From Agapetus fuscipes (Eukaryota; Arthropoda; Insecta; Trichoptera; Glossosomatidae): 64,000 nt of DNA. The position numbers were made by a program, and so were the translations under genes. This document shows, piece after piece, positions 8,775 to 17,309 of the stretch. The stretch is from assembly GCA_951799405.1 (NCBI GenBank), contig OX637334.1, positions 14,880,001 to 14,944,000 of the forward strand. The letters are read 5' to 3'. The first letter of the stretch is position 1; each line of letters opens with the position of its first letter. The notes under the pieces were generated by a model that made no database searches, was not told the DNA's origin, and saw nothing but the letters and a program-made list of their open reading frames with translations.

Positions 8775-11700
8775 TTGTTTTTTCTGTTTATGTCTGCCGA
8801 AAATGATAGAATTTTGAAATTGCCGCATTATGGAGCGGCCGCCATTAATTTTCATCGACAGAATGAATGGGTTTTTGGGACATGGAATGTAAGGAAGATG
8901 AATGATTGCAAGGAGAAAGACATTATGAATGTAATGAAAGAGAAGCGAATAAAAGTGATGGGTGTGACTGAAACAAAAATGAAAGGGAATGGTGAGAAAG
9001 TATTAGCGAATGGTGAATTGTATATTTGGTCAGGTGTGGAAGATGGGAATGATAGGCAGGGTGTAGGTGTAATTGTGAGTGAGTGTGTGAAAGGATGCAT
9101 AACAGGATACCAAAGAGTTTCTCCCAGAATTTTAACTATCAAATTTAAAATTAAAAACTTGAGACATTTCTTGGTGACTTGTTATGCTCCTGTGGATTCA
9201 GAGTGTATGGAGGTGAGAATGAGATTCTGGAATGAATTGAATGCAATTGTTCATGAAAGAAAGAAGAATGAAAACATTATAATTTTGGGTGATATGAATG
9301 GATGGATAGGTATGCAAAGAGATGAAAGTTTGAAAATTATTGGTCCTGGTGGACGAGGTATAGTCAACGATAATGGGCGACATCTGATTGCTTTGTGTGC
9401 GGAGCACAGTCTTTTTGCATCAAATACTTGGTTTCGGCATAAGGATGTGCATCTGTACACAAGGCAGATTGTGGGAAGTCGCACAATCATTGACTACATC
9501 TGTGTGGATGAAAGATTGAGAGGAGCCGTAAGAGATAGCCGTGTATACCGTGGGCCTGAAATAGGCAGTGACCACTATCTCTTATGTGCTAAAATAATGC
9601 TTGGTGAAGTAAGAAAGAAGAAACGCAAGAAGCAAGTAAGAATGCCTAGAATAAAAATAGAAAGGCTGAATGAAGAAAATGTGAAAGAGAAGTATGTATC
9701 AGAGCTCCACAAAATTTTAAGTGTGAATGAACTTGAGAAGAACGTGTGTGGAAAAGACATTGAAAGTATGTGGAAAGATCTGAAAGAAGGAATGACTGAA
9801 TGCGCTAAAAAAGTATGTGGGGTAACGAAAGGTGGAAGATTGAAAGGAGATGCCTGGTGGAATGATAGAGTGAAAGAAGCTGTGAAAGTTAAGAAAAAGT
9901 GTTACGAAAATTGGCTGAATGATATAAATGATAGAAAGCAAGAAGACGCATATAAGATAGCTAAGAGAATGGCGAAGACTATAACTTATGAAAGCAAGAT
10001 GAATGAACAAAGAAAGATTGATGAAAGGATTAACAGAAGTTTCACCGACAGTAAGAAGGAATTTTGGAGGTGGATTAATGCGGATAGAAATAAATCTTCT
10101 GCATTGAACACTCCGGGAGTCAAAAGTGCTGCCGGTGAGATGGTATGGGAGAATGAAGAAGTATGCAAGAGATGGAAGAACTATTTTCAAGAAATTTTTG
10201 GTCAGGGTGAAAGAAGAATTTATGAACAAATAGATAAAGAGAATGAATTGAATATTTTGAAAGAAGAAATGAAAGTGTCTATTTCACGTCTGAAGAATGG
10301 GAAGTCTGCTGGGTTTGATGGTATAAATGGTGAAATGTTGAAAGCAGGAGGTGAATGTGTGATAGATTGGATGCACGAATTATGTAAGCTTTGTGTGAAT
10401 GCAGGAGTAGTACCGATGGATTGGAGGAAGGCAGTCATTGTTCCCATTTACAAAGGTAAAGGGGACAAAAAAGACTGTCAGAACTTCAGACCGATCAGTC
10501 TACTCAGTATACCAGGAAAAGTCTTTTGTAAGGTGATTATAAAAAATGTGATTCTGACTACTAGTGAAAGGATTTCCGATATACAGTCCGGCTTTATGGC
10601 CGGTAGAGGCTGTGTTGATCAGATTTTTACTCTACGACAACTTGTTGAAAAACAATTGTCGGTGAGGCGGAAGCTGTTCACGGCCTTTGTAGATCTGGAA
10701 AAGGCTTTTGACTCAGTAGACAGAGGTATGTTATGGGATGTTTTGAAAGCATACGGAGTGAATGGGGCTCTCCTAGGTGCGGTGCATGCCAACTATGAAA
10801 ATAGTAAGGCATGTGTTCGTATTGATGGTGAGTATAGTGAGTGGTTTGAAGTTTATAAGGGTGTGAGGCAAGGATGTGTGATGAGTCCTTGGCTATTTAA
10901 CATAGTCATGGACAAGTGTGTCAGAGATGCTAGACTTAATGATTGTGGATTGATGATAGGAGAGAGCAAAGTGAGTGTTCTACTGTATGCAGATGATGCA
11001 GTTCTTGTATCTGATTCTGCAGTAGAATTGCAAACAATGCTCTCTAGATTGAATGAAGCTTTGTTAGGTAACCATTTGAAGTTGAATGCAAGTAAGACGA
11101 AAGTATTGATTTTTGAAAGAGATGATGAAAGTATGAATTATGAATTTAAAATTAATGGAATGAATGTTGATGTCGTAAATGAGTTTGTATACCTGGGAAG
11201 TAAATTTGAAAAAGATGGAAGAATGATCGGTGAATTTGAAAGAAGAATAATGAAAGGCAGGTGCGTACTGGGTGTTACCGCTAGCATCGCCAAGAACCAG
11301 AATCTTTCAAAAAATGTTCGACTGGCGGTGCACGGTGGTATACTAGTACCCACTCTGATGTATGGAAGTGAAGCCTGGACGGTGAATGAAAGTGAGATTA
11401 GTAAAGTCCATACAGTAGAAATGGACTACTTAAGAAGTATGATTGGGAAAAGACGGAGTGATAAGGTGAGGAATGATTTTGTTAGAGAGGAATGTGGTGT
11501 AAGAGAAAGTGTGAAAGTAAAGATTAAAAGAAGTATACTTAGATGGTTTGGACATTTGGAGAGAATGAATGAGGAAAGACTGACGAAGAAAGTGTATGCT
11601 GCGAGAATTGATGGATGTCGTGGAAGAGGAAGACCGAGAAAGGTATGGATGGACCAAATTTTCGAAATAGCGAATGAATGGGATATCCAGAGTCATAATA

Positions 11701-11801
11701 AAAGGAGAGCTTGTATGAAAAAGGTTATGGCTCTGGATGAAATGAAAGAAGTATGCAAGGATCGAAAGAAATGGCGGTTGATCTGTAATGCTGGCGGTTA
11801 A
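8775..11801 (+). CDS. RTE-like LINE ORF (LINE 1): AP endonuclease and reverse transcriptase
   Basis: 1008 residues, uninterrupted. It nicks target DNA and copies element RNA by target-primed reverse transcription. The N-terminal AP endonuclease shows GTWNVR near residue 36, the ETKM glutamate, GDMN at 172-175 and SDH at 265-267. The reverse transcriptase shows IYKGKGDKKDCQNFRPISLL, GFMAGRGCVDQ, FVDLEKAFDSVDR, GVRQGCVMSPWLFN and YADD at 738-741. The C-terminal region contains ILRWFGHLERMNEERLTKK, RGRGRPRK and NKRRACMKK, typical of RTE-type proteins. The single ORF and its length fit the RTE group; the exact clade is not certain. The start is the first ATG in frame, and an internal ATG (MSAEND) six residues later is equally possible. 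Confidence 0.92.
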   Translation: MFFLFMSAENDRILKLPHYGAAAINFHRQNEWVFGTWNVRKMNDCKEKDIMNVMKEKRIKVMGVTETKMKGNGEKVLANGELYIWSGVEDGNDRQGVGVIVSECVKGCITGYQRVSPRILTIKFKIKNLRHFLVTCYAPVDSECMEVRMRFWNELNAIVHERKKNENIIILGDMNGWIGMQRDESLKIIGPGGRGIVNDNGRHLIALCAEHSLFASNTWFRHKDVHLYTRQIVGSRTIIDYICVDERLRGAVRDSRVYRGPEIGSDHYLLCAKIMLGEVRKKKRKKQVRMPRIKIERLNEENVKEKYVSELHKILSVNELEKNVCGKDIESMWKDLKEGMTECAKKVCGVTKGGRLKGDAWWNDRVKEAVKVKKKCYENWLNDINDRKQEDAYKIAKRMAKTITYESKMNEQRKIDERINRSFTDSKKEFWRWINADRNKSSALNTPGVKSAAGEMVWENEEVCKRWKNYFQEIFGQGERRIYEQIDKENELNILKEEMKVSISRLKNGKSAGFDGINGEMLKAGGECVIDWMHELCKLCVNAGVVPMDWRKAVIVPIYKGKGDKKDCQNFRPISLLSIPGKVFCKVIIKNVILTTSERISDIQSGFMAGRGCVDQIFTLRQLVEKQLSVRRKLFTAFVDLEKAFDSVDRGMLWDVLKAYGVNGALLGAVHANYENSKACVRIDGEYSEWFEVYKGVRQGCVMSPWLFNIVMDKCVRDARLNDCGLMIGESKVSVLLYADDAVLVSDSAVELQTMLSRLNEALLGNHLKLNASKTKVLIFERDDESMNYEFKINGMNVDVVNEFVYLGSKFEKDGRMIGEFERRIMKGRCVLGVTASIAKNQNLSKNVRLAVHGGILVPTLMYGSEAWTVNESEISKVHTVEMDYLRSMIGKRRSDKVRNDFVREECGVRESVKVKIKRSILRWFGHLERMNEERLTKKVYAARIDGCRGRGRPRKVWMDQIFEIANEWDIQSHNKRRACMKKVMALDEMKEVCKDRKKWRLICNAGG

Positions 11802-11925
11802 AGCTGAGGCTTTTAAATTTAAAAAAAATATGTTTGGTAGTTTTTTTTAATTTTTTACTGTTTAATTGTTTAGAGTTTATTTGTTTTATATACATATTTG
11901 ATTGTATTAATTGCTTGTAGATACT

Positions 11926-12180
11926 CCTTGACTGATAGGTTGGTATGCGGCTGACCACCCATACTGTAAAAAATGGTTCACTTTGCCAATGTCACCCCTG
12001 CTTCAGGGAAGGTCGGCAAGAGTTGCAGGGCTTATGTTCATTTGAGATTGGGTTTTTTATATTGTAGGTCCACATGCGGCATGTGTAAGCGCGAAATTAT
12101 GCATGTCTGCTTGTGGGAATGCATTTAATATGAATCTCAATTGATACATATCTTTGCAGCTTAGATTTAGATTTAAATTT
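11926..12180 (+). repeat. Repeat C copy downstream of LINE 1
   Basis: Full-length plus copy from CTCCTTGACTGATAGGTTGG through CACCCCTGCTTCAGGGAAGG to the TTAGATTTAGAT end. It begins about 125 bp after the LINE 1 stop, so it may be part of that element's 3' end or an independent insertion. Confidence 0.85.
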
Positions 12181-12189
12181 AGATACAAT

Positions 12190-12514
12190 TAAAAAAACAA
12201 TCTATAAAATTCACTGTACTCTCTTGGACATAGTGAATACATAAATGTATTCCAAACAATCAGGAATGTATGCAGTTGGGGAAAATGCTACATACAGTAC
12301 TATGCACTTGAGTGTCTTTTCAACTATCTCTATAAAAGTGTTTCATTTATGTTGAATTTATGACTTCCTGTCCTGTCTTTATCCCGGCCAAGTGAAATCA
12401 CATTTTTTCCTCTCATTTAAAATGTGCACTATCCATTATTTCATTAAGTGAAAGTTTTAGGTAATGCACACGGAACATTTTCCAAAAACAAAAAAAAAAT
12501 GAGTCGCACGGCCG
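12190..12514. other. No feature recognised
   Basis: AT-rich spacer between repeat C and repeat D copies. No open frame of interest. Confidence 0.6.
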
Positions 12515-12970
12515 GATTAGGGAAAAGGCAAACATTTTTTTTCTTGGTTGCTTAGGACCATTGTCACATAGAAGAAAGACGTTAACCCGCCGAGAAAAAA
12601 ACGTCTTTCAAATTAGTGGTGAGTCTAGTATTTTACAGAAAAGTTTTCAGTTTTTGTAAAAAACAACAATATTATGTACCTATACCTTAATTAAAAGTAT
12701 GAACAAAACATCTGGAAGGTTTCAATAATAATTATAATATATTATTTAAATACGGCCTTTTAGTTGTTACCAACTAACTTTTGTTTATCGTGTGTAGTAC
12801 ATAAAAGCTTTCTTACATTTCTAAAATCCTACTCACAATACGTAATTTTATGAACGGAGTCAGAACATTTTTGAATTTGGAACTTTTGTGTAGGCGAACA
12901 AACGTCAGTCTTGTACACTGCAGTCCTTAGTTACCAATAAGTTTTATTTTGTTGCATTTTCCCTAGCAAT
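12515..12970. mobile_element. Repeat D element with inverted ends
   Basis: The minus-type D block (GCACGGCCGGATTAGGGAAAAGGC) at 12515-12600 faces a plus-type block (GCGAACAAACGTCAGTCTTG..TTTTCCCTAGCAA) at 12838-12970. A similar facing pair at 20345-20762 has about the same spacing, suggesting a MITE-like element of roughly 430-460 bp with long inverted ends. Confidence 0.5.
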
Positions 12971-13132
12971 CTTATCTAATCTAATCTAATCTGCAAAGAT
13001 ATATATCATTTAAGATTTATATTACATGCATTCCCACAAACAGACATGTAAAATTTCGAGCTTACACATGCCGCATGTGGACCTACAATATAAAAACCCA
13101 ATCTCAAATGAACATAAGTCCTGCAACTCTTG
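12971..13132 (-). repeat. Repeat C fragment
   Basis: Starts with CTAATCTAATCTAATCTGC and stops in the GCAACTCTTG block, so the TCCTTGAC end is missing. Confidence 0.8.
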
Positions 13133-13331
13133 ATTATCAATAACGCTCGTTAGACATAATGTTAAGAATTAAAAATGGATTTTGCTAACAAAAGTGAAGA
13201 GAATAACGGATTTCTCAACGTTTTGTGGAAGTCACATCCAATTTCATATGGGATTTGTCTCTTCGATGACGGAGAAAAGCATTTTGTCAAGAATAATTAT
13301 AGTCGTTCGTGTTTGAAGATTGTAGGTACTT

Positions 13332-13384
13332 GAGAGGACCTTTACTATTCACTTAACGGTTAGGTGAATACTAAAGGTTCTCTC
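13332..13384. repeat. Imperfect hairpin
   Basis: About 24-bp arms (13332-13355 and 13361-13384), GAGAGGACCTTTACTATTCA against its reverse complement with roughly three mismatches. Confidence 0.65.
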
Positions 13385-13421
13385 ATAACCAATATTGATC
13401 CACCATATTTGTAAAACGTCT

Positions 13422-13630
13422 GGTCTATAGCTTAGTTGGTAGAGTAACTGCATTCCATGCCGAGATCTCGAGTTAGAATCCCATCGAAGGTGTCAGACAT
13501 TATTTCCCGTTTCAGTGTTTATTTCAAACTCAAAATAAAATACCGGCAAGGCTTACTCAGCCTTCATAAGAAATGAGTTTCAAGCTAATCAGGAGCTGAA
13601 TCACATCCATTTCAAGTTGGCGTAAGGTAA
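13422..13630 (+). mobile_element. SINE-B copy, tRNA-derived head
   Basis: The head has a pol III A box (TAGCTTAGTTGGTAGAG) and a B box (GAGTTAGAATCCC). The body has AAAATAAAATACCGGCAAGG, ACTCAGCC and AAGAAATGAG, shared with 30160-30345 and 58383-58575. Confidence 0.78.
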
Positions 13631-13644
13631 AAGTTACTGGGCTG

Positions 13645-13790
13645 TTGTTCATTTTAGATTTGGATTTTAAATTAAAAGTAGGTACACATGCAGCATTTGT
13701 AAGCGTGAACTTACATGTGTCTACTTGTGAGCATGCATTTTATATGAATCTTTAATGTAAATATATATTTGCAACTTAGATTATGTACCT
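13645..13790 (+). repeat. Repeat C fragment (TTAGAT end)
   Basis: Diverged plus copy containing TGTTCATTTTAGATTTGG, CATGCAGCATTTGTAAGCG and GCAACTTAGATTAT. Confidence 0.75.
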
Positions 13791-13854
13791 ATTGTAGATG
13801 AATATAATGGTCTTCTTCTATTGGGTGGTTTCAAAATTTACCGACCTCGTTGCT

Positions 13855-14045
13855 AAAAAATTGAGAATCGGAACCATTGTTTATTTGATCACCATAAAAC
13901 TTCACAGGATTCATCTTAAGAATATGTTACACGTTTTCTGAAAATTTCGTCAAAATCGGATGAGCAGTTTATGAGTCTATAGGGAATATACATACATACA
14001 TACATACATACATACATACACACATCCTCCTTTATAGATATAGAT
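13855..14045 (+). mobile_element. 3' end of a short non-LTR-type repeat with CATA microsatellite
   Basis: Contains AAATTTCGTCAAAATCGGATGAG, a (CATA)n tract at about 13988-14022, and the end TCCTCCTTTATAGATATAGATG. This arrangement is widespread at the 3' ends of insect RTE/CR1-type derivatives. Confidence 0.55.
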
Positions 14046-14182
14046 GATATTTTTGTAGGTCAAAAATAAGTAGGTACATTAAATTATTTACAATAATGAT
14101 CTCTTACATATTTTTGCCATCTGCTATAGTTTCAGAGAATTTTCCAAAAAAACTTTACGCTATTAAAAGACAAATTAAAATC

Positions 14183-14320
14183 CAAACCTCAAATGAACAT
14201 AAGCCCTGTACCTAACTTTTGCCGGCCTTCTTTGAAACAGAGGTGACATTAGCAAAGTGAACTATTTTTTACAGTGTGGGGGGTTAGCCTCTTACCAAAC
14301 TTTAAGTTAAGGAATAGGAG
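14183..14320 (-). repeat. Repeat C fragment (TCCTTGAC end)
   Basis: Minus copy with CAAATGAACATAAGCCC, GAGGTGACATTAGCAAAGTG and the end TTAAGTTAAGGA. The TTAGAT end is missing. Confidence 0.75.
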
Positions 14321-14870
14321 ATATTATTTTCAAAATAATACTTTTAAAAAGGCTCATTAGTAGGTACCTCCAATACTTAAGCTTCCTGTGCTTTCTTTGG
14401 TTAACGCAAAGTGTAAGCAACTATTTTTTAGTACAATAATGCAATACCCAACAGACCATGGCAGATGAACCTCCGGTAGACGTGCTTTATCGTTCGCAGC
14501 ATTAAATTAAAGCAAATTTAATGGCGGACGTAATTCATTTTATAAGGCTTTATTAATTGTTGCTTCGTTAATATTTAACTACGTAACTTACAGTTCTCAC
14601 GCACCTCGAAATGAAGAATATATGGAAATATGAATAGGTATCTGCAAATGTTGCAGATATTATGGCGTGATCGGATCACCAACGAGGAAGTTCCCCAACG
14701 CGTGATGACTATAGTGATCAACTCTTGACAACAATAAAAAATAATTAAACTATAAATGTACCTATAGGTACCTACTTTATTAGGAACGAATCATCTTATA
14801 TTGATCAACTGTAGCCACCACTACTCCAATGTCTTCTTTCTCAGTCCAATACTCCTACCTTACTCCTACC
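14321..14870. other. No gene recognised
   Basis: AT-rich spacer. The last 40 bp (CCAATACTCCTACC) resemble 43119-43140 and may be a further dispersed repeat. Confidence 0.5.
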
Positions 14871-14873
14871 TTG

Positions 14874-14995
14874 GTCAACGACGTTACCATGTTGAAAGCA
14901 CCGGTTCCCATAGATCACCGAAGTTAAGCAACATTGGGCGCGGATAGTACTTGGATGGGTTACCGCTCAGGTAGGTACACCGCGTGTCGTTGGCA
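14874..14995 (+). rRNA. 5S rRNA-like sequence, probably a pseudogene
   Basis: Clear 5S rRNA structure: start GTCAACGACGTTACCATGTTGAA, the internal promoter A box (GATCACCGAAGTTAAGCAAC), GGGCGCGG and the C box (AGTACTTGGATGGGTTACCGC), ending CGCGTGTCGTTGGCA, which pairs with the start. Two segments differ from the usual insect 5S: the loop after CCGGTTC is altered and shortened, and GGGAACACC is replaced by AGGTAGGTACACC. It is a single copy directly next to SINE-A, so a retroposed or degenerate copy is more likely than a functional gene. Confidence 0.82.
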
Positions 14996-14999
14996 TCTT

Positions 15000-15316
15000 G
15001 AACCGGTCCGTAGTCCAGTGGCAACACTTCGGACTCGTAAATGGAAGGTTGTGAATTCGGATCCCGGCGGAGCACAAAAAAATATACCATTTATATTTCG
15101 AAGGTGCTCTTCGCTGAGTTGGAAAAATCATAAACCTTGAGACCAAAGACCGGTCACTGAAAGGTCCATCCAACCTTACAACAACTGGGTCTTGCTTGAG
15201 AATTGGCGCTTTCTACATCGACGACCAAGCTCGCAGAGGGCTCTTGAGGTGTGATACACACAAAAACAGCACTCACCAAATAAATCATCGTAATATTATT
15301 ATTATTATTATTACGG
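15000..15316 (+). mobile_element. SINE-A, essentially full length
   Basis: The tRNA-like head (CCGTAGTCCAGTGGCAACAC, then GATCCCGGCGG as B box) is followed by the body blocks AAAGACCGGTCACTGAAAGG, TCCATCCAACCTTAC, TTGAGAATTGGCGCTTTCTAC, GACCAAGCTCGCAGAGGGCT and CACCAAATAAATCATC, and an ATT-repeat tail. Related copies occur throughout the window. It abuts the 5S-like sequence. Confidence 0.88.
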
Positions 15317-16158
15317 CAGTCTGCCACCACATCTTTTTCCCACTGTACTGCGCCCCTTTGAGTCCCTTCATCACAACCATATTTTCTTGCTTGGTTCTGC
15401 TTGTCAGTGTCTCGGTTTTGATGGTATATGTGAGGACGGACTCTGCTCCGACTTATCTAGCAATCATAACAGTTGATCGGGCAGTCAAATGTTCTTCGTA
15501 CATTTTGTATCGATCCCCCAAACAGCTATTTACTCACTTCTTATCACTGGCTATCGTCATCCACCGAAACTATTGCTAGCAAAATCAAGACCCTCACCCT
15601 GGCCAGTGATTATTAGTTAGTTGCTTATAGGTACCAATGTTCAGTTTTGATAATATGAGGAGAAAGCGAGGATTTTGTGGATGCAATAGGATAAGGGGAG
15701 GAATTGTTTCCCCAGCAGAGACTGGAAGATACCTACACAATAACTTGCGGAGGCAGATGTAGACAGGGGATGAAATTATGGGAAAGTCCAGAAGATCAAA
15801 CCATCTTAATCCTTCGTCAGTGTTGTTCTGTGTAGTCTTGTACATTTGGAGCGTCTGCTGCTGATCAGTGATCTGGTGGTCGTAGACCCCTGCCCGTATG
15901 TGGGGCGTGGGCTCCTCTTTCCATGCACGCGCGGCTGCACCGACTACCGTCGCGGTGACTGAACACTTCAGCGTAATTCCTCTCTCCCCGACTCGGTGAA
16001 TATCAGCGGATTATGGGCGGGGAGTCCAAGACTTTCGTGAATGTTTTTTTTTTTTGGCATCTCACCCTGAAGGATGTTACAGCCGTGGATTCATCTTTTA
16101 GTTGCAGGAAGGTTGAAGAATTAATTTTAACATATTGATTTTTATACAATTTTTAAGA
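15317..16158. other. Unassigned repeat-like sequence
   Basis: The start (CGGCAGTCTGCCACCAC, TTTGAGTCCCTTCATCACAA) is shared in diverged form with 43140-43205, so it is a dispersed repeat. The GC-richer part at 15880-16020 and the T run at 16043-16055 were not recognised. No convincing coding sequence. Confidence 0.45.
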
Positions 16159-16162
16159 ATAG

Positions 16163-16634
16163 TGTTATGTAAATATAAATATTGAAATAAGTATGGGTAG
16201 TTATAGTTATAAGAATCCTCAAAAGTATTGGTAGGTAAGATCGATAATTATGTATAAGTGTAGAATTCTCTAGGCTAAGTAGGTATTTGTTATAATTATA
16301 GGAATACTGTATTGCATTGGTAGGTAGGATTTTGGTTGTGTCTAGGTAGTACGTGAAACATCGAGAAGTAATAATTACTCTGGAACCGTCTGGCGACTTT
16401 AGTTCTGGATCATACTGCTCTGAAGAGTATAAAGGTGCGAATGGCCTGCAGAGCGGGCCAGTATCATAGAGACTTACAAACACATCGAAGTCATCTGATC
16501 AGTGAACCAAAACCAAGTGGAATAATCGAGAAAGTAGTGTGAAAATAAATTTTGTAACTGTGTAAAATAAATAACTATTGAAGAAGACCTGTGTATTTTT
16601 AATTTGAAGACAATTGAACCCTAATTTCGTAACA
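16163..16634 (+). repeat. 5' LTR
   Basis: 472 bp, TG..CA ends. Contains TATAAA at 16428-16433 and AATAAA at 16566-16571. Matches 19689-20160 with no difference noticed. Confidence 0.95.
16428..16433 (+). promoter_or_regulatory. LTR TATA box
   Basis: TATAAA within GAAGAGTATAAAGGTGCG. Transcription would start about 30 bp downstream in the LTR, near 16460. The same sequence recurs at 19954-19959 in the 3' LTR. Inferred from sequence only. Confidence 0.6.
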
Positions 16635-17309
16635 ATTGGCGTCAGGTGCGGAATTGTCAAGAAAAATTAAGATCTTCTGTCTAAAAATAAATAAAATAAA
16701 TTAAATAGTGTTAAAATGAACTTTATTCAAATTGAACTTTGTGTGAACTGACTTTTGTGAAAACAAGTGTTTAAATAAATTTTTGTTAAAAGAAAAGACG
16801 CAAAAGCAAGTTGCTTATAAATTCTGGAACATCATATGGAACATAATTCTGGACATAATTCTGGACATAACATAATGACTATTTCACCGCATTGAGAAAG
16901 TCATCAAATTGGACCATAGTTTTTTTTATTATTGTGTGTGATTAAAAAAATAAAATAAATAAATAAAAATCTTGAAAAATATTACAAAAGAACGTTCCAG
17001 ATTCATCGAGAAAAAGTTTTTGAATAACTATCCTTTGTTTACAAGTGTGTGAATGTACATGAAGTACCTACCTGTGTGTTTGAAAGACTTGAGACGAAAT
17101 AAATAATTATGTACTATCAGACATTATTATGTTAAAAATATTGGTGAATTAAAAATAAATATTAAAAGACAGTACCTACCAATCAGTGTAATCAGATAAA
17201 TTATTATTTTGCTAAAGTACGTATTCAAAACAGCTATATATATAAAACTCAAAACTTGTATTAAATAAATTTAAAAATATTTTCGTTTTGAAGTAAATTT
17301 TGAAAAAAA
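16635..17309 (+). other. LTR element leader
   Basis: 675 bp of AT-rich non-coding sequence. It starts ATTGGCGTCAGGTGCGG, the likely tRNA primer-binding site two bases after the LTR; I could not identify the tRNA. Packaging signals would be expected here. Confidence 0.6.
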
